In this document: piece after piece, positions 46,589 to 56,950 of the stretch
How the letters are laid out: each line of letters starts with the position of its first letter
Position numbering within the stretch: the first letter of the stretch is position 1
Source of the DNA: Allobosea lupini
Lineage (GTDB): Bacteria > Pseudomonadota > Alphaproteobacteria > Rhizobiales > Beijerinckiaceae
Assembly: GCF_900109525.1 (NCBI RefSeq)
Contig: NZ_FOAN01000004.1
Span: 248,001-312,000 of the forward strand
Direction: 5' to 3'
Length of the DNA stretch: 64,000 nt
Translations under genes and position numbers: made by a program
Notes under the pieces: model-generated
Told to the model about the DNA's origin: nothing
Databases searched by the model: none
What the model saw: only the letters and a program-made list of their open reading frames with translations

Positions 46589-47169
46589 AAGCCAGGATCC
46601 GCAAGATCGTCACGGTCCTCGACGAGACCCATAGCGAGCTCGGGCGCCCCGTCTCGCCGCCGATCAAGCGCGCTGCCGCCGTCGCGGTGATCGCCAATCC
46701 CTTCGCCGGCACCTATCAGGATGATCTCGCCGAGCTGATCGACATCGGCGAGGAGCTCGGCGACCTGCTCGGCCGCCATGCGCTCGCCGCGCTCGGCATC
46801 GCGGGCGAGGCGGTCCAGGGCTATGGCAAGGCCGCCGCCGTCGGTGAGGATGGCGAATTGGAGCACGCCGCCGCGATCCTGCATCCCAAGCTCGGGGCGC
46901 CGCTACGCAAGCTTCTGGGCAAGGCGCCGGCTCTGATCCCGTCTTCGAAGAAGCGCGGCTCGCTCGGCGTCGTCCTCGACGTGCCGCTCGGCCACAAGGC
47001 GGCGGCCTATGTCCGCAGCCATTTCGACGGCATGGAGGTCCGCATCCCCGACGCGCCGCGCGCCGGCGAGATCGTCGTTGCGGTGGCGCTGACCAGCGGC
47101 GGTCGGCCCTTGCCGCGCGTCGGCGGGCTCACCCATGCCGAGGCGAAGGGCGAGGACGGCTTGCGCTGA
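46585..47169 (+). CDS. Amino acid synthesis family protein (DUF1185), copy B
   Basis: 194 residues, exactly the length of copy A and clearly homologous: RAAAVAVIANPFAGTYQDDL, VQGYGKAAAVGEDGELEHAA, AAYVRSHFDGMEVRIPDAPR and the same C-terminal EDGLR. The start overlaps the copy A stop (ATGA), so equal synthesis and a heteromeric complex are plausible. The copies have diverged widely outside these blocks, indicating an old duplication. It ends 28 bases before the convergent xylG-type gene. Confidence 0.82.
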   Translation: MKARIRKIVTVLDETHSELGRPVSPPIKRAAAVAVIANPFAGTYQDDLAELIDIGEELGDLLGRHALAALGIAGEAVQGYGKAAAVGEDGELEHAAAILHPKLGAPLRKLLGKAPALIPSSKKRGSLGVVLDVPLGHKAAAYVRSHFDGMEVRIPDAPRAGEIVVAVALTSGGRPLPRVGGLTHAEAKGEDGLR

Positions 47170-47197
47170 GGCGCGTCCCGTCGGTTCGCCAGCGCTG

Positions 47198-47977
47198 CTA
47201 GCTCCGCAGCGCGCCCGGCCCGGCTACCGCGCCGGGCGGGCATTTGCCGGATATGATCATCCCCAGCACCTCGTCCTGCGTGACGTCGCGGACATGGGCG
47301 CTGCCGACCACCTTGCCGTTCTTCATCACGCTGACGCGGTCGGCGAGGTCGAAGACATCGTGCAGGTCATGGCTGATCAGGAAGATGCCGATGCCCTGCT
47401 TCTTCAGTTCGAGGATGAGATCGGCGACCTGCTTGGTCTCTGCCGGCCCGAGCGCCGCGGTCGGCTCGTCCATGATCAGCACCCGCGCGTTGAAATAGAT
47501 CGCGCGGGCGATCGCGACAGACTGGCGCTGGCCGCCGGAGAGCGCCTTCACCGGCTCCTTGAAGCGGCGGAAATGCGGGTTGAGCCGGCCCATCACCTTG
47601 CGGGTCTCGGCCTCCATCGCGCTGTCGTCGAGCGTGCCCCAGTTGGTCAAAAGCTCGCGGCCGAGGAAAATGTTGGCGGCGGCGTCGACATTGTCGGCCA
47701 GCGCTAGCGTCTGGTAGATCGTCTCGATGCCGTGGCGCTTGGCGTCGCGTGGGCTGGAGATGGCGACTGGCTCGCCGGCGATCCTGATCTCGCCGGCATC
47801 GGCGCGATAGGCGCCCGACAGGATCTTGATCAGCGTCGACTTGCCGGCGCCGTTATGGCCGAGCAGGCCGACGACCTCGCCGGCATGGAGATCGACGCTC
47901 GCGCGGTCGACCGCCTTGATGCCGCCGAAGGCGATCGAGATTTCGCGCATCTCGACGAGGGGCGTAGTTGCGTCCAT
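47198..47977 (-). CDS. xylG: Xylose-type ABC transporter ATP-binding protein (single ABC domain)
   Basis: 259 residues with GGAGGG before the ATG. Walker [21 protein letters not shown]-loop [11 protein letters not shown], signature [17 protein letters not shown], Walker [14 protein letters not shown] and switch [12 protein letters not shown] are present. As in the other importer of this window it has one ABC domain. It lies 11 bases after the permease gene and is the last gene of the xylF-xylH-xylG operon. The sugar is inferred from family resemblance. Confidence 0.82.
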   Translation of the reverse strand: MDATTPLVEMREISIAFGGIKAVDRASVDLHAGEVVGLLGHNGAGKSTLIKILSGAYRADAGEIRIAGEPVAISSPRDAKRHGIETIYQTLALADNVDAAANIFLGRELLTNWGTLDDSAMEAETRKVMGRLNPHFRRFKEPVKALSGGQRQSVAIARAIYFNARVLIMDEPTAALGPAETKQVADLILELKKQGIGIFLISHDLHDVFDLADRVSVMKNGKVVGSAHVRDVTQDEVLGMIISGKCPPGAVAGPGALRS

Positions 47978-47988
47978 GGCGCCCTCCT

Positions 47989-49293
47989 TCAGCCGAGCCG
48001 CTTGCGATAGAGCCCGTCGAGCCAGACGGCGAGAACGAGCACGAGTCCGACGACGATGTTCTGCAACGGCGTGTCTACGCCGATCAGCACCATGCCCGAT
48101 TGCAGCGACTGCATCACCAGCGCGCCCAGCATCGCGCCGGCGATGGTGCCGACGCCGCCGGCGAGCGAGGTGCCGCCGATCACCGCCGCGGCGATGACAT
48201 AGAGCTCGTCGAGCTGGCCGGCGGAGTTGGTCGCGGCGTTGAGGCGGGCGGTCGAGATGCAGGCGGCGATGCCGACCAGCATGCCCATCAGCCCGTAGAC
48301 CAGCATCAGCACTTTTCGCGTGTTGACGCCGGAGAGCTGGGCCGCCTCGGGATTACCGCCGATCGAGAAGACATAGCGCCCGAAGCGCAGGCGCCGCGCC
48401 AGAAAGCTCATGGCGACGCCGACCGCGAGCGCGAGCAGTACCGGTACGGCGAGGCCATGGCCGATGACGAGCCCGCCCTCAGGCCAGCTGCCGCCCTTGG
48501 CCTCGACGAGGCGGCGGGCGACGCCGGCCGGCAGTGCATAGGCGTTGGCGATCATGACCGCGCCGATCACCGTGCCGCAGGCGAGCCCGCCGAGCACGAT
48601 CTCGGCCCAGAGCGGGCGCAGGGCGAAGCCGTAGCGCTTGCGCCGGCGCCGGGCGAAGGCGATCCCCGCGAGGATCAGGGCGCAGATGACGAGACCGATG
48701 ACCCAGGAGGCGGTGGTGCCGATCGCGCCCTCGATGCCGCCGCCGAGCGGGCGAAAACGCGAATCCATCGGCGCGATGGTCTGGCCCTGCGTCACCCACC
48801 AGGCGCCGCCGCGCCAGACCAGCAGGCCGCCGAGCGTGACGATGAAGGAGGGGATGGCGAGATAGGCGATCAGCGCGCCCTGGAACAGGCCGATCAGCCC
48901 GCCGAGCACGATCGCGGCCAGGATCGAGAGCAGCCAGGTGGCGGGGTGCTCGAAGCCGATGAGGCCGGGGAGCAATTGCGCCTGGACGAGGCCGGTGACC
49001 ATGCCGACGAAGCCGAGCATCGAGCCGACCGAGAGGTCGATGTTGCGGGTGACGATGACCAGCACCATGCCGCAAGCCATTACCGCGACCGAGGCGGTCT
49101 GGACCGAGAGGTTCCAGAGATTGCGCGGCGTCAGGAAGGCGCCGCCGGAGAGCCAGTTAAAGCCGAGCCAGATCACCGCCAGCGCGGCGACCATGCCGAC
49201 CATCCGCGCGTCGAACTCGATGGCGCGCAGATGATCGGCAAGGCTCTTCGCATCCTGCGACGGCGTTGCCGGCGCGGGAACGGTTTCAGTCAC
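47989..49293 (-). CDS. xylH: Xylose-type ABC transporter permease
   Basis: 434 residues starting with GTG at 49293, overlapping the binding-protein stop by 8 bases. It has about ten to twelve membrane segments. [20 protein letters not shown] and [20 protein letters not shown] are family motifs, and [20 protein letters not shown] is the late loop. The long form with an extended middle region including [13 protein letters not shown] is characteristic of XylH-type rather than RbsC-type permeases. Confidence 0.85.
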   Translation of the reverse strand: MTETVPAPATPSQDAKSLADHLRAIEFDARMVGMVAALAVIWLGFNWLSGGAFLTPRNLWNLSVQTASVAVMACGMVLVIVTRNIDLSVGSMLGFVGMVTGLVQAQLLPGLIGFEHPATWLLSILAAIVLGGLIGLFQGALIAYLAIPSFIVTLGGLLVWRGGAWWVTQGQTIAPMDSRFRPLGGGIEGAIGTTASWVIGLVICALILAGIAFARRRRKRYGFALRPLWAEIVLGGLACGTVIGAVMIANAYALPAGVARRLVEAKGGSWPEGGLVIGHGLAVPVLLALAVGVAMSFLARRLRFGRYVFSIGGNPEAAQLSGVNTRKVLMLVYGLMGMLVGIAACISTARLNAATNSAGQLDELYVIAAAVIGGTSLAGGVGTIAGAMLGALVMQSLQSGMVLIGVDTPLQNIVVGLVLVLAVWLDGLYRKRLG

Positions 49294-50335
49294 AGGCCTT
49301 GACCTTGCCGGCGGCGACGCCCTGGCAGACAGCCGCCTTCGGCGCCCAGCCGGCCTCGATCACCACGCCGAGATTGTCCTTGGTCACCGGCACCGGCTTC
49401 AGGAAGAGCGCGGTCATCTTGGCCTTGCTCGGGCCCTGGTCCCAGGCGGTCGCACCGGCGACCTCGGTCAGCTTGGCGCCCCCGGCGAGCTTGATCGCGA
49501 TCTCGGCGGCGGTGCGCCCGAGTTCGCGCGCATCCTTCCAGATCGTCACCGTCTGGGTGCCGAGCGCGACGCGGTTGAGCGCGGCGCGGTCGGCGTCCTG
49601 GCCAGAGACGGGCACGGAGCCGGCGAGGCCCTGCGCGGCCAGCGCCGCGATGGCACCGCCACCGGTGCCGTCATTGGCGGCGATCACGGCGTCGACCTTG
49701 TTGGCGTTGCGCGTCAGGAACTGCTCCATGTTGCGCTGGGCGTTGGCTGGCAGCCAGCCATCGGTATAGGCCTCGCCGACATTCTTGATCTTGCCGGCGT
49801 CGATAGCGGGCTTCAGCACCTCGATCGAGCCCTGGAACAGGAAGTTGGCGTTCGGGTCCGAGCTCGAGCCCTTGATGAAGACGTAGTTGCCTTCCGGCTT
49901 CGCCTTCTGGATCTCGCGCGCCATCATCCGGCCGACCTCGACATTGTCGAAGGTCAGGTAGAAGGCCTGCGGGATCTCGATCAGCCGGTCATAGCCGACG
50001 ACTGCGATACCCTCGTCGACCGCCTTCTGCACGGCAGGGCGGATCGCCTGAGCATCCTGCGCCAGCACGATCAGGGCCTTGGCGCCGCGCGCAATCAAGC
50101 TCTCGACATCGGTGAGCTGCTTGGCAGGCGAGGATTGCGCATCGGCCGAGAGATAGGTGCCGCCGACCTTCTCGATCGCGGCCTTGATCGCGGCCTCGTC
50201 GGTTTTCCAGCGTTCCTCCTGGAAGTTCGACCAGCTGACCCCGATCACCGGGCCCTTGCTCTGGGCGAAAGCCGGGAATGCGCCACCGAAGGTCGCGAGC
50301 GCCAATCCGGCGACAAGAAGATTGCGTCTCAACAC
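49286..50335 (-). CDS. xylF: Xylose-type ABC transporter substrate-binding protein
   Basis: 349 residues assuming a GTG start at 50335, which has GGGAGAG 6 bases upstream and gives a proper signal peptide ([23 protein letters not shown]); frames extend to 50359 and 50458. The mature part [20 protein letters not shown] and [20 protein letters not shown] are characteristic of Xyl[21 protein letters not shown] and [20 protein letters not shown] supply sugar-binding residues (Asn, Asp, Gln). An 18-base palindrome at 50441-50458 lies about 105 bases upstream. Confidence 0.87.
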   Translation of the reverse strand: MLRRNLLVAGLALATFGGAFPAFAQSKGPVIGVSWSNFQEERWKTDEAAIKAAIEKVGGTYLSADAQSSPAKQLTDVESLIARGAKALIVLAQDAQAIRPAVQKAVDEGIAVVGYDRLIEIPQAFYLTFDNVEVGRMMAREIQKAKPEGNYVFIKGSSSDPNANFLFQGSIEVLKPAIDAGKIKNVGEAYTDGWLPANAQRNMEQFLTRNANKVDAVIAANDGTGGGAIAALAAQGLAGSVPVSGQDADRAALNRVALGTQTVTIWKDARELGRTAAEIAIKLAGGAKLTEVAGATAWDQGPSKAKMTALFLKPVPVTKDNLGVVIEAGWAPKAAVCQGVAAGKVKACD

Positions 50336-50440
50336 GGCGTCTCTCCCTTGTTGTCTCATGCGCGCTTCTGGGCTCGGCGCATCCTGAGGCGAAGGTGAGC
50401 CCATTGGCAGGTGGCCTGTCAAGCGGCCATATCGCAAAAT

Positions 50441-50458
50441 TTGAGGTACGCACCTCAA
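50441..50458. promoter_or_regulatory. Perfect inverted repeat TTGAGGTacgcACCTCAA, candidate xylF operator
   Basis: Seven-base arms pair perfectly around a 4-base centre, between the xylF start and the end of the ClpP-fold gene. No regulator gene is adjacent. Position and symmetry suggest an operator for the importer operon. Confidence 0.6.
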
Positions 50459-50527
50459 TACTTTCCGCTAAAGGTCGCGGATCGAAGGCCAATTGGTTCC
50501 AAACGGGAATTTCCGCGTTGCCCCGCG

Positions 50528-51766
50528 TCAGCGACAGATCTGCGAGCGCAGGTTCGACAGGCGCAGCAGCTCGGCGGCGGTGCCACTGCGTTGCCAGGTC
50601 GAGGGCGTACCATCTTCGGCCGGCGGATCGATCTTCAGCGACACGGCGGTGCGATCGGTCAGGCCACACAAGGTCTCGCGCAGAACATCGGCGGTCATTG
50701 CTCCTGCCGGGTCGTTGCCATCCTCGTTCTGCGCGACGATCGGTGGGCTGCCCGGCAGAGTCAGCGTGACCGTCCGCAGCCGCGACGGGATCGGGGCATC
50801 GCCGAACAACAACTGCATCTGGAGGGTGGTCGTCTGCTGATAGCGCCCTTCGCCGACCGACAAGGCCAGCCGCAGCCTGCCGCCGCGATGCGGGCCGAGT
50901 TCGACCGAGCCGATCGGGGTCGCCGGCGCAGCCAGCGTCGCCGGCAGCACCGGCGCCGTTCCCAGGCTCCTTGAAGGGCCGGGAGCGGGAGCCAGTCCGG
51001 AGCGGAGATCCGAGAAGGCGAGCGCAGCCGGCCCGACTTCGGTCGCGATCGTGGTCGCGCGCATCTCGTCGGGCTTGAGGTAGCGCATCGTGTCGGCTGG
51101 GGTCGACACCGTTACCTCGATGAAGGAGCGGTCGAGCCCCATTGCGTCGAGATAGCGCCGCATCTTCGCGTCGATCTCGCCGGTCGCCTGCTCCTGCTTG
51201 ACCGTCCGCGTCTCCGTCCTCTCGTCGACCAGCTCCCTGCGACCGCGCACGATCTTGTAATCGCGCACCGTCGTGGTCTCGGTCTCGACGATGGTCTGCT
51301 GGTGCACGCCGATGCGCGATTGCGGCGGGATGATCCGGCGTTGTCCCCCGGCGAGGAAAAGCGTGCAGGCCGAGGCGCAGAGCGGGCTGCGCTCGTCGAT
51401 GGTGCCGAGCGCCGGCTCGCGTTGGCTGAAGACGGTGCGGGCGACGGCGATATCGAGGCCGCTCTTGCGCACGAGCTCGCCCATGGCGATCGCCGCTTCG
51501 ACCGTGCCGCCGGTGGAATAGACCAGCAGCGGCAGCTTGCGCCCGTTCAGCTCGGCGAGCGCGCGGCGCAGTTCGGCCGGCGTGTCCTTGGTGATCGCGC
51601 CCTGGGCGGCGAGCCATTCGCGGCAATCTGGCTCGCAGGGCTCGGCGCTGCGCGTCAGCACGATGCGCATCGGCTCCGGCGGAGGTGCCGCAGCGGGCTT
51701 GTCCTGAGCCACGGCCGGCGAAGCGGCTAGGCACAGGGCGAACGCCAGGAGACGGGCGATGCGCAT
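50528..51766 (-). CDS. Periplasmic ClpP/crotonase-fold protein (COG3904-like)
   Basis: 412 residues from the ATG at 51766 (a GTG directly before it is an alternative), with a signal peptide (LAASPAVA-Q near residue 20). LPLLVYSTGGTVEAAIAMGE and SPLCASACTLFLAGGQRR resemble the oxyanion loop and nucleophile region of ClpP-type serine proteases, with Ser132 the likely nucleophile and His155 in RIGVHQQ the likely base. A charged helical stretch rich in Thr, Glu and Arg follows, then a C-terminal region of about 170 residues that I do not recognise. Proteolytic activity is plausible but unproven. Confidence 0.72.
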   Translation of the reverse strand: MRIARLLAFALCLAASPAVAQDKPAAAPPPEPMRIVLTRSAEPCEPDCREWLAAQGAITKDTPAELRRALAELNGRKLPLLVYSTGGTVEAAIAMGELVRKSGLDIAVARTVFSQREPALGTIDERSPLCASACTLFLAGGQRRIIPPQSRIGVHQQTIVETETTTVRDYKIVRGRRELVDERTETRTVKQEQATGEIDAKMRRYLDAMGLDRSFIEVTVSTPADTMRYLKPDEMRATTIATEVGPAALAFSDLRSGLAPAPGPSRSLGTAPVLPATLAAPATPIGSVELGPHRGGRLRLALSVGEGRYQQTTTLQMQLLFGDAPIPSRLRTVTLTLPGSPPIVAQNEDGNDPAGAMTADVLRETLCGLTDRTAVSLKIDPPAEDGTPSTWQRSGTAAELLRLSNLRSQICR

Positions 51767-51830
51767 CACGGAGTCGGCGGCCTCAACTGCAATTGCGCAA
51801 GGGAACCCCAGGCGCGGGGATTTGACAACA

Positions 51831-51862
51831 GTCTCCCTGCCCCGTCGCAGGGACAGGGAGAC
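51831..51862. terminator. Strong hairpin, possible terminator
   Basis: GTCTCCCTGCCC pairs with GGACAGGGAGAC with one mismatch around an 8-base loop. It lies 58 bases past the aldo/keto reductase stop. No long U-tract follows on either strand, so it may only stabilise the transcript. Confidence 0.4.
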
Positions 51863-51919
51863 AGCCTAAACGCTTTCGCCTGGCGGTTGGGCTTCTTTGA
51901 GGCGCTCTCGCGGCCGATT

Positions 51920-52858
51920 TCAGCGCGTGATCGCGTCGACCTCGGCGAGCTCCTCCGGAGTCAGCGCCCAGTCCGCCGCCTTGACGTTGGCCGCGACCTG
52001 TTCCGGCTTCGTCGCGCCGGCGATGACGCTCGACACGACCGGCTGGGCGGCGAGCCAGGAGAAGGCGAGCTCGAGCAGGGTCTTGCCACGTGCGTCGCAG
52101 AAGGCGGCGAGCTTTTCGGTCCTCTGCCAGTTCGCCTCGGTCAGCACCTCGCCGGCGCGCTGCGCCTCGCGGGTCATGCGCGCCCCCTCCGGCATCGGGG
52201 CGTTCCGCTGATACTTGCCGGTGAGCAGGCCGTTGGCGAGCGGGAAATAGGGCAGCAGCCCCATGCCGAAATGGCTGATGGCCGGGATCAGTTCCTTCTC
52301 GGCGCCGCGAACGAGCAAGCTGTATTCGTCCTGCGCCGAGGCGAAGCCTTCGAGGCCGAGCGTCCTGGCCGTCCAATGCGCGTCGGCAACCTGCCAGGAC
52401 GGCAGGTTCGAGCAGCCGATATAGCGGACCTTGCCCTGGCGGATCAGGTCGTCGAGGGCACGCAGCGTCTCCTCGATCGGGGTCAGCGGATCGGGCCGGT
52501 GCAGCTGGTAGAGGTCGATCCAGTCGGTCCGCAGCCGCTTCAGCGAAGCCTCGACCGCCTCGATGATGTAACGGCGCGAGCCGCCCTTCTTCACGCCCGC
52601 TTCGTCCATGTTCATGCCGAACTTGCTGGCGAGCACGATGTCCTTGCGGCGGGCGCCGAGCAGTTCGCCGAGCGCAAGCTCCGAGCCGCCGCGATTGCCG
52701 TAGATGTCGGCGGTATCGAACAGGGTGATGCCGTGCTCGATCGCGGCGTCGACGACCTTGCGCGCCGCCTCCAGGTCGATCCGGCCGCCGAAATTATTGC
52801 AGCCGAGGCCGACGAGCGAGACGCGCAGGCCGGAGCGGCCGAGATTGCGGAACTGCAT
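51920..52858 (-). CDS. Aldo/keto reductase
   Basis: 312 residues from the ATG at 52858, with AAGGAGGATC upstream. The barrel starts with MQFRNLGRSGLRVSLVGLGC. The catalytic tetrad is visible as Asp in LFDTADIYGN, Tyr in the same segment, Lys in VLASKFGMN and His in DLYQLHRPDPLTPIEE. The late motif SVIAGATKPEQVAANV binds NADPH phosphate. It reduces aldehydes or ketones; the substrate is unknown. It is divergent from the zincin-like gene. Confidence 0.92.
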   Translation of the reverse strand: MQFRNLGRSGLRVSLVGLGCNNFGGRIDLEAARKVVDAAIEHGITLFDTADIYGNRGGSELALGELLGARRKDIVLASKFGMNMDEAGVKKGGSRRYIIEAVEASLKRLRTDWIDLYQLHRPDPLTPIEETLRALDDLIRQGKVRYIGCSNLPSWQVADAHWTARTLGLEGFASAQDEYSLLVRGAEKELIPAISHFGMGLLPYFPLANGLLTGKYQRNAPMPEGARMTREAQRAGEVLTEANWQRTEKLAAFCDARGKTLLELAFSWLAAQPVVSSVIAGATKPEQVAANVKAADWALTPEELAEVDAITR

Positions 52859-53030
52859 GGCGATGATCCTCCTTCGGTCGCGGGCACCCGACCAGAGCGG
52901 CACGATGACGGCAAGCGCAGCGGACGCAGGGCGGCTGCGCCCCGGCCGAGGGACATCCGCCGAATGAAGGATGCGGCCGTTGCAGCGGGCGGACTAGCCT
53001 GGTCGCCGGCGGGCAAGAAAAGGCGGCGCG

Positions 53031-53945
53031 ATGCCAAGTCCCTTCAGCACGAAAGGGTGCGATGCGAATGGGCGCTGGAGCCGCCCGCCCGATGGCTTCT
53101 CCTATCTCTGGCCGGCGCAGAATGCCTACCAGTTCGTGCCGGTCGGCCAGTCGCGCGCGCTCTCTCTCAAGACCGACCACAGGCCGTGGACCCTCACGGC
53201 GGTCGATCTGACGATGTCCGGCGGCATCGACGTCCGCCTGAATGCTCGAAAGACCGTAATCGGTCCGTTCCAGACCTATGTGCTGGAGCCGGGCATGAAG
53301 TACCCGCTGGACCTCACCGGCAATGCCGAGGCGGCTCTCGCCCTCGTGATGTCGACCCCGGGCGAGGCCGATAAGCCCTTGCTGTATGCGCACGCGGGCG
53401 GGACCCTGACGGTGCATTATGCGGTGAACGTCATCCTTCGCGACTGCTCGCAGACGCTGGAGCAGTATTCGCGCTCCGAGCTTCTGACCCTGCTGCGCGA
53501 GGTCGAGACGAGCTACGCCCAGGCCAACATCCGCCTGGTGCGCGTAGGGCCGATCCACCTTCTCGAGCTAAAGACGATGTCGCTCGGCCCGCAGATCATC
53601 ACCGACAGTCGTCACGGCGACCTGATACGCGATCACATCACGGCTTCGGGGCGCGGCCACCTGAAGAACCTTGTCTATGGCTGGGATTTCGAATCGGAGC
53701 CGAAGCCGCCGAACGCCGCCAATCTGTCGTCAGGACTAACCGAGTTCGGCGGTAACGTCTGCTTCATCGACTGGGGCAACCGCAGCATGGTGACCGCCCA
53801 CGAGCTCGGTCATGCGCTGCGCCTGATCGACCGTCCGCGCGGTGACATCACGATCATGCAGCCACAGCGCTCGAGCGCCCCGTTCATCCCCTTCGACTAT
53901 GCCCAGATCGAGGTGCTGCGCATGGTCGCGAAGCAGGTCGCGTGA
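53031..53945 (+). CDS. Zincin-like putative metalloprotease, unknown family
   Basis: 304 residues, AAAGG upstream of the ATG and no signal peptide. The C-terminal third has VTAHELGHALRLID: His257, Glu258, His261 form an HExxH zinc site, and Asp267 stands where metzincins have their third ligand (as Asp in snapalysin), although the metzincin glycine is replaced by Arg264. A methionine follows in DITIMQP (Met276), as a Met-turn would. The N-terminal 110 residues look like a beta-sandwich without known motif. The neighbour is a peptidoglycan-binding-like gene. I cannot name a family; an exported or injected protease is one possibility. Confidence 0.65.
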   Translation: MPSPFSTKGCDANGRWSRPPDGFSYLWPAQNAYQFVPVGQSRALSLKTDHRPWTLTAVDLTMSGGIDVRLNARKTVIGPFQTYVLEPGMKYPLDLTGNAEAALALVMSTPGEADKPLLYAHAGGTLTVHYAVNVILRDCSQTLEQYSRSELLTLLREVETSYAQANIRLVRVGPIHLLELKTMSLGPQIITDSRHGDLIRDHITASGRGHLKNLVYGWDFESEPKPPNAANLSSGLTEFGGNVCFIDWGNRSMVTAHELGHALRLIDRPRGDITIMQPQRSSAPFIPFDYAQIEVLRMVAKQVA

Positions 53946-53985
53946 CGATGCAAGCCTGTTTCGCAGACGACGGAAGGAATCGGCA

Positions 53986-54426
53986 ATGACATTGCGGTCG
54001 TTCATCTTCGCCGGCCAGAAGCGGCTCGAGGCCTGCCTGCGCGACGATGCGAGTCATGTCGCGCGCGGAGCCGGCGGCGAGCATGTCTGCTTGATCCAGA
54101 CCGCGCTGGTCCATCTCGACGGCGCCGACATCGATCCGGCCGAGCTCAATCGTGGCTTCTATGGGCCGTCCACGGCACGCGCCGTGCTGGCCTTCAAGAC
54201 GCGCCGCGATATCGTCAACCGCAGTTACCAGAAGCGCGCCGACGACGTCGTTGGCAAGATGACGATCGCTGCTCTCGACGCCGAGATGCTGGCGAGCCAG
54301 AAACCGGCGCCACGGGCCCATCGGAAGGCGCACGGGCCGGCGCGGACGAGCGCCTTGTCCGCCGAGGCGTCCGTGCGGCGCGCCCTCGACCAGATGCTTG
54401 CGAGCGCGCTGGCGAAGCTGCGCTGA
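53986..54426 (+). CDS. Peptidoglycan-binding-like small protein
   Basis: 146 residues from the ATG at 53986 with GGAAGG upstream; the frame runs open from 53842 inside the previous gene. The core GFYGPSTARAVLAFKTRRDI and KRADDVVGKMTIAALDAEML resemble the repeated helices of PG_binding_1-type domains as found in phage and secreted lysins. No signal peptide or catalytic domain is present. A basic Ala/Arg/His-rich C-terminus follows. It lies 40 bases after the zincin-like gene and is probably cotranscribed. Confidence 0.7.
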   Translation: MTLRSFIFAGQKRLEACLRDDASHVARGAGGEHVCLIQTALVHLDGADIDPAELNRGFYGPSTARAVLAFKTRRDIVNRSYQKRADDVVGKMTIAALDAEMLASQKPAPRAHRKAHGPARTSALSAEASVRRALDQMLASALAKLR

Positions 54427-54469
54427 CCGCTGAAACGGCTCTCGACCGAGATATCGGCTGCGGCCAGGC

Positions 54470-56293
<1,824 letters not shown>

Positions 56294-56451
56294 GCGGGAA
56301 GCGGCCTTGGTTCAAGACCGCGAGCCGGCAGGGAAAACCCGGCCGGCGCAGCCTGTGTGTTGCGTGAATCTGGAATTCGTTGCGCTGCACATAAACGCTT
56401 GACGCCGTTTGGGCAACCGCAACCGCACGATGCCCGTGCTTCACGGTGCGC

Positions 56452-56498
56452 TTGACATGCTCCTGTTTCATGTAACATGTATTGTTACATGAAACAGG
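56452..56498 (+). promoter_or_regulatory. Rrf2 promoter (TTGACA) and 37-base operator
   Basis: A consensus -35 box TTGACA lies at 56452-56457. It is followed by a perfect inverted repeat with 16-base arms, CCTGTTTCATGTAACA and TGTTACATGAAACAGG, at 56462-56477 and 56483-56498, around a 5-base centre. The -10 region must fall inside this palindrome, and both possible start codons (56477, 56489) are also within it. Binding would occlude RNA polymerase, so autorepression by the Rrf2 protein is expected. Confidence 0.8.
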
Positions 56499-56950
56499 AC
56501 AGCCGCCTCTCAGCCACCCTGCACGTGCTGCTGCACATGGCCGATCGTGGCGCCCCGATGACCTCGGAGGAGCTCGCGGCCTGCCTCGGCACCAATCCGG
56601 TCGTGATCCGCCGCACCATGGCGGGCCTCAGGGAAACCGGGCTGGTGCACTCCGAAAAAGGCCATGGCGGTGGTTGGACGTTGGCGCGTGCGCTCGACGC
56701 GATCACGCTCGGTGACGTGCATCGCGCACTCGGCGAGCCCGCTCTGATCGCGCTCGGCCATCGCAGCGAGAACCCGCAATGCCTGGTCGAGCAGGCGGTC
56801 AATTCGGCCCTCGGCGAGGCCTTCGCCGAGGCCGAAGCGCTGCTCGCCGGCCATTTCGACCGGGTCCGGCTGTCCGATCTCGCGGCGGATTTCAGCCGCC
56901 GCTTCGACGAACGGAGACAGATCCATGCCAAGCACAACCACACCCTATGA
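56489..56950 (+). CDS. Rrf2 family transcriptional regulator
   Basis: 153 residues from the ATG at 56489; an ATG at 56477 would add four residues (MYCY). [20 protein letters not shown] and [20 protein letters not shown] are the usual Rrf2 winged helix, and [20 protein letters not shown] is the wing. Only one cysteine (QCLVEQ) lies in the region where IscR-type members have three, so an iron-sulfur sensor is unlikely; a single-thiol or non-redox sensor is possible. There is no room for a Shine-Dalgarno site if transcription starts from the TTGACA promoter, suggesting a leaderless mRNA. It overlaps the following oxidoreductase by 26 bases. Confidence 0.88.
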   Translation: MKQDSRLSATLHVLLHMADRGAPMTSEELAACLGTNPVVIRRTMAGLRETGLVHSEKGHGGGWTLARALDAITLGDVHRALGEPALIALGHRSENPQCLVEQAVNSALGEAFAEAEALLAGHFDRVRLSDLAADFSRRFDERRQIHAKHNHTL

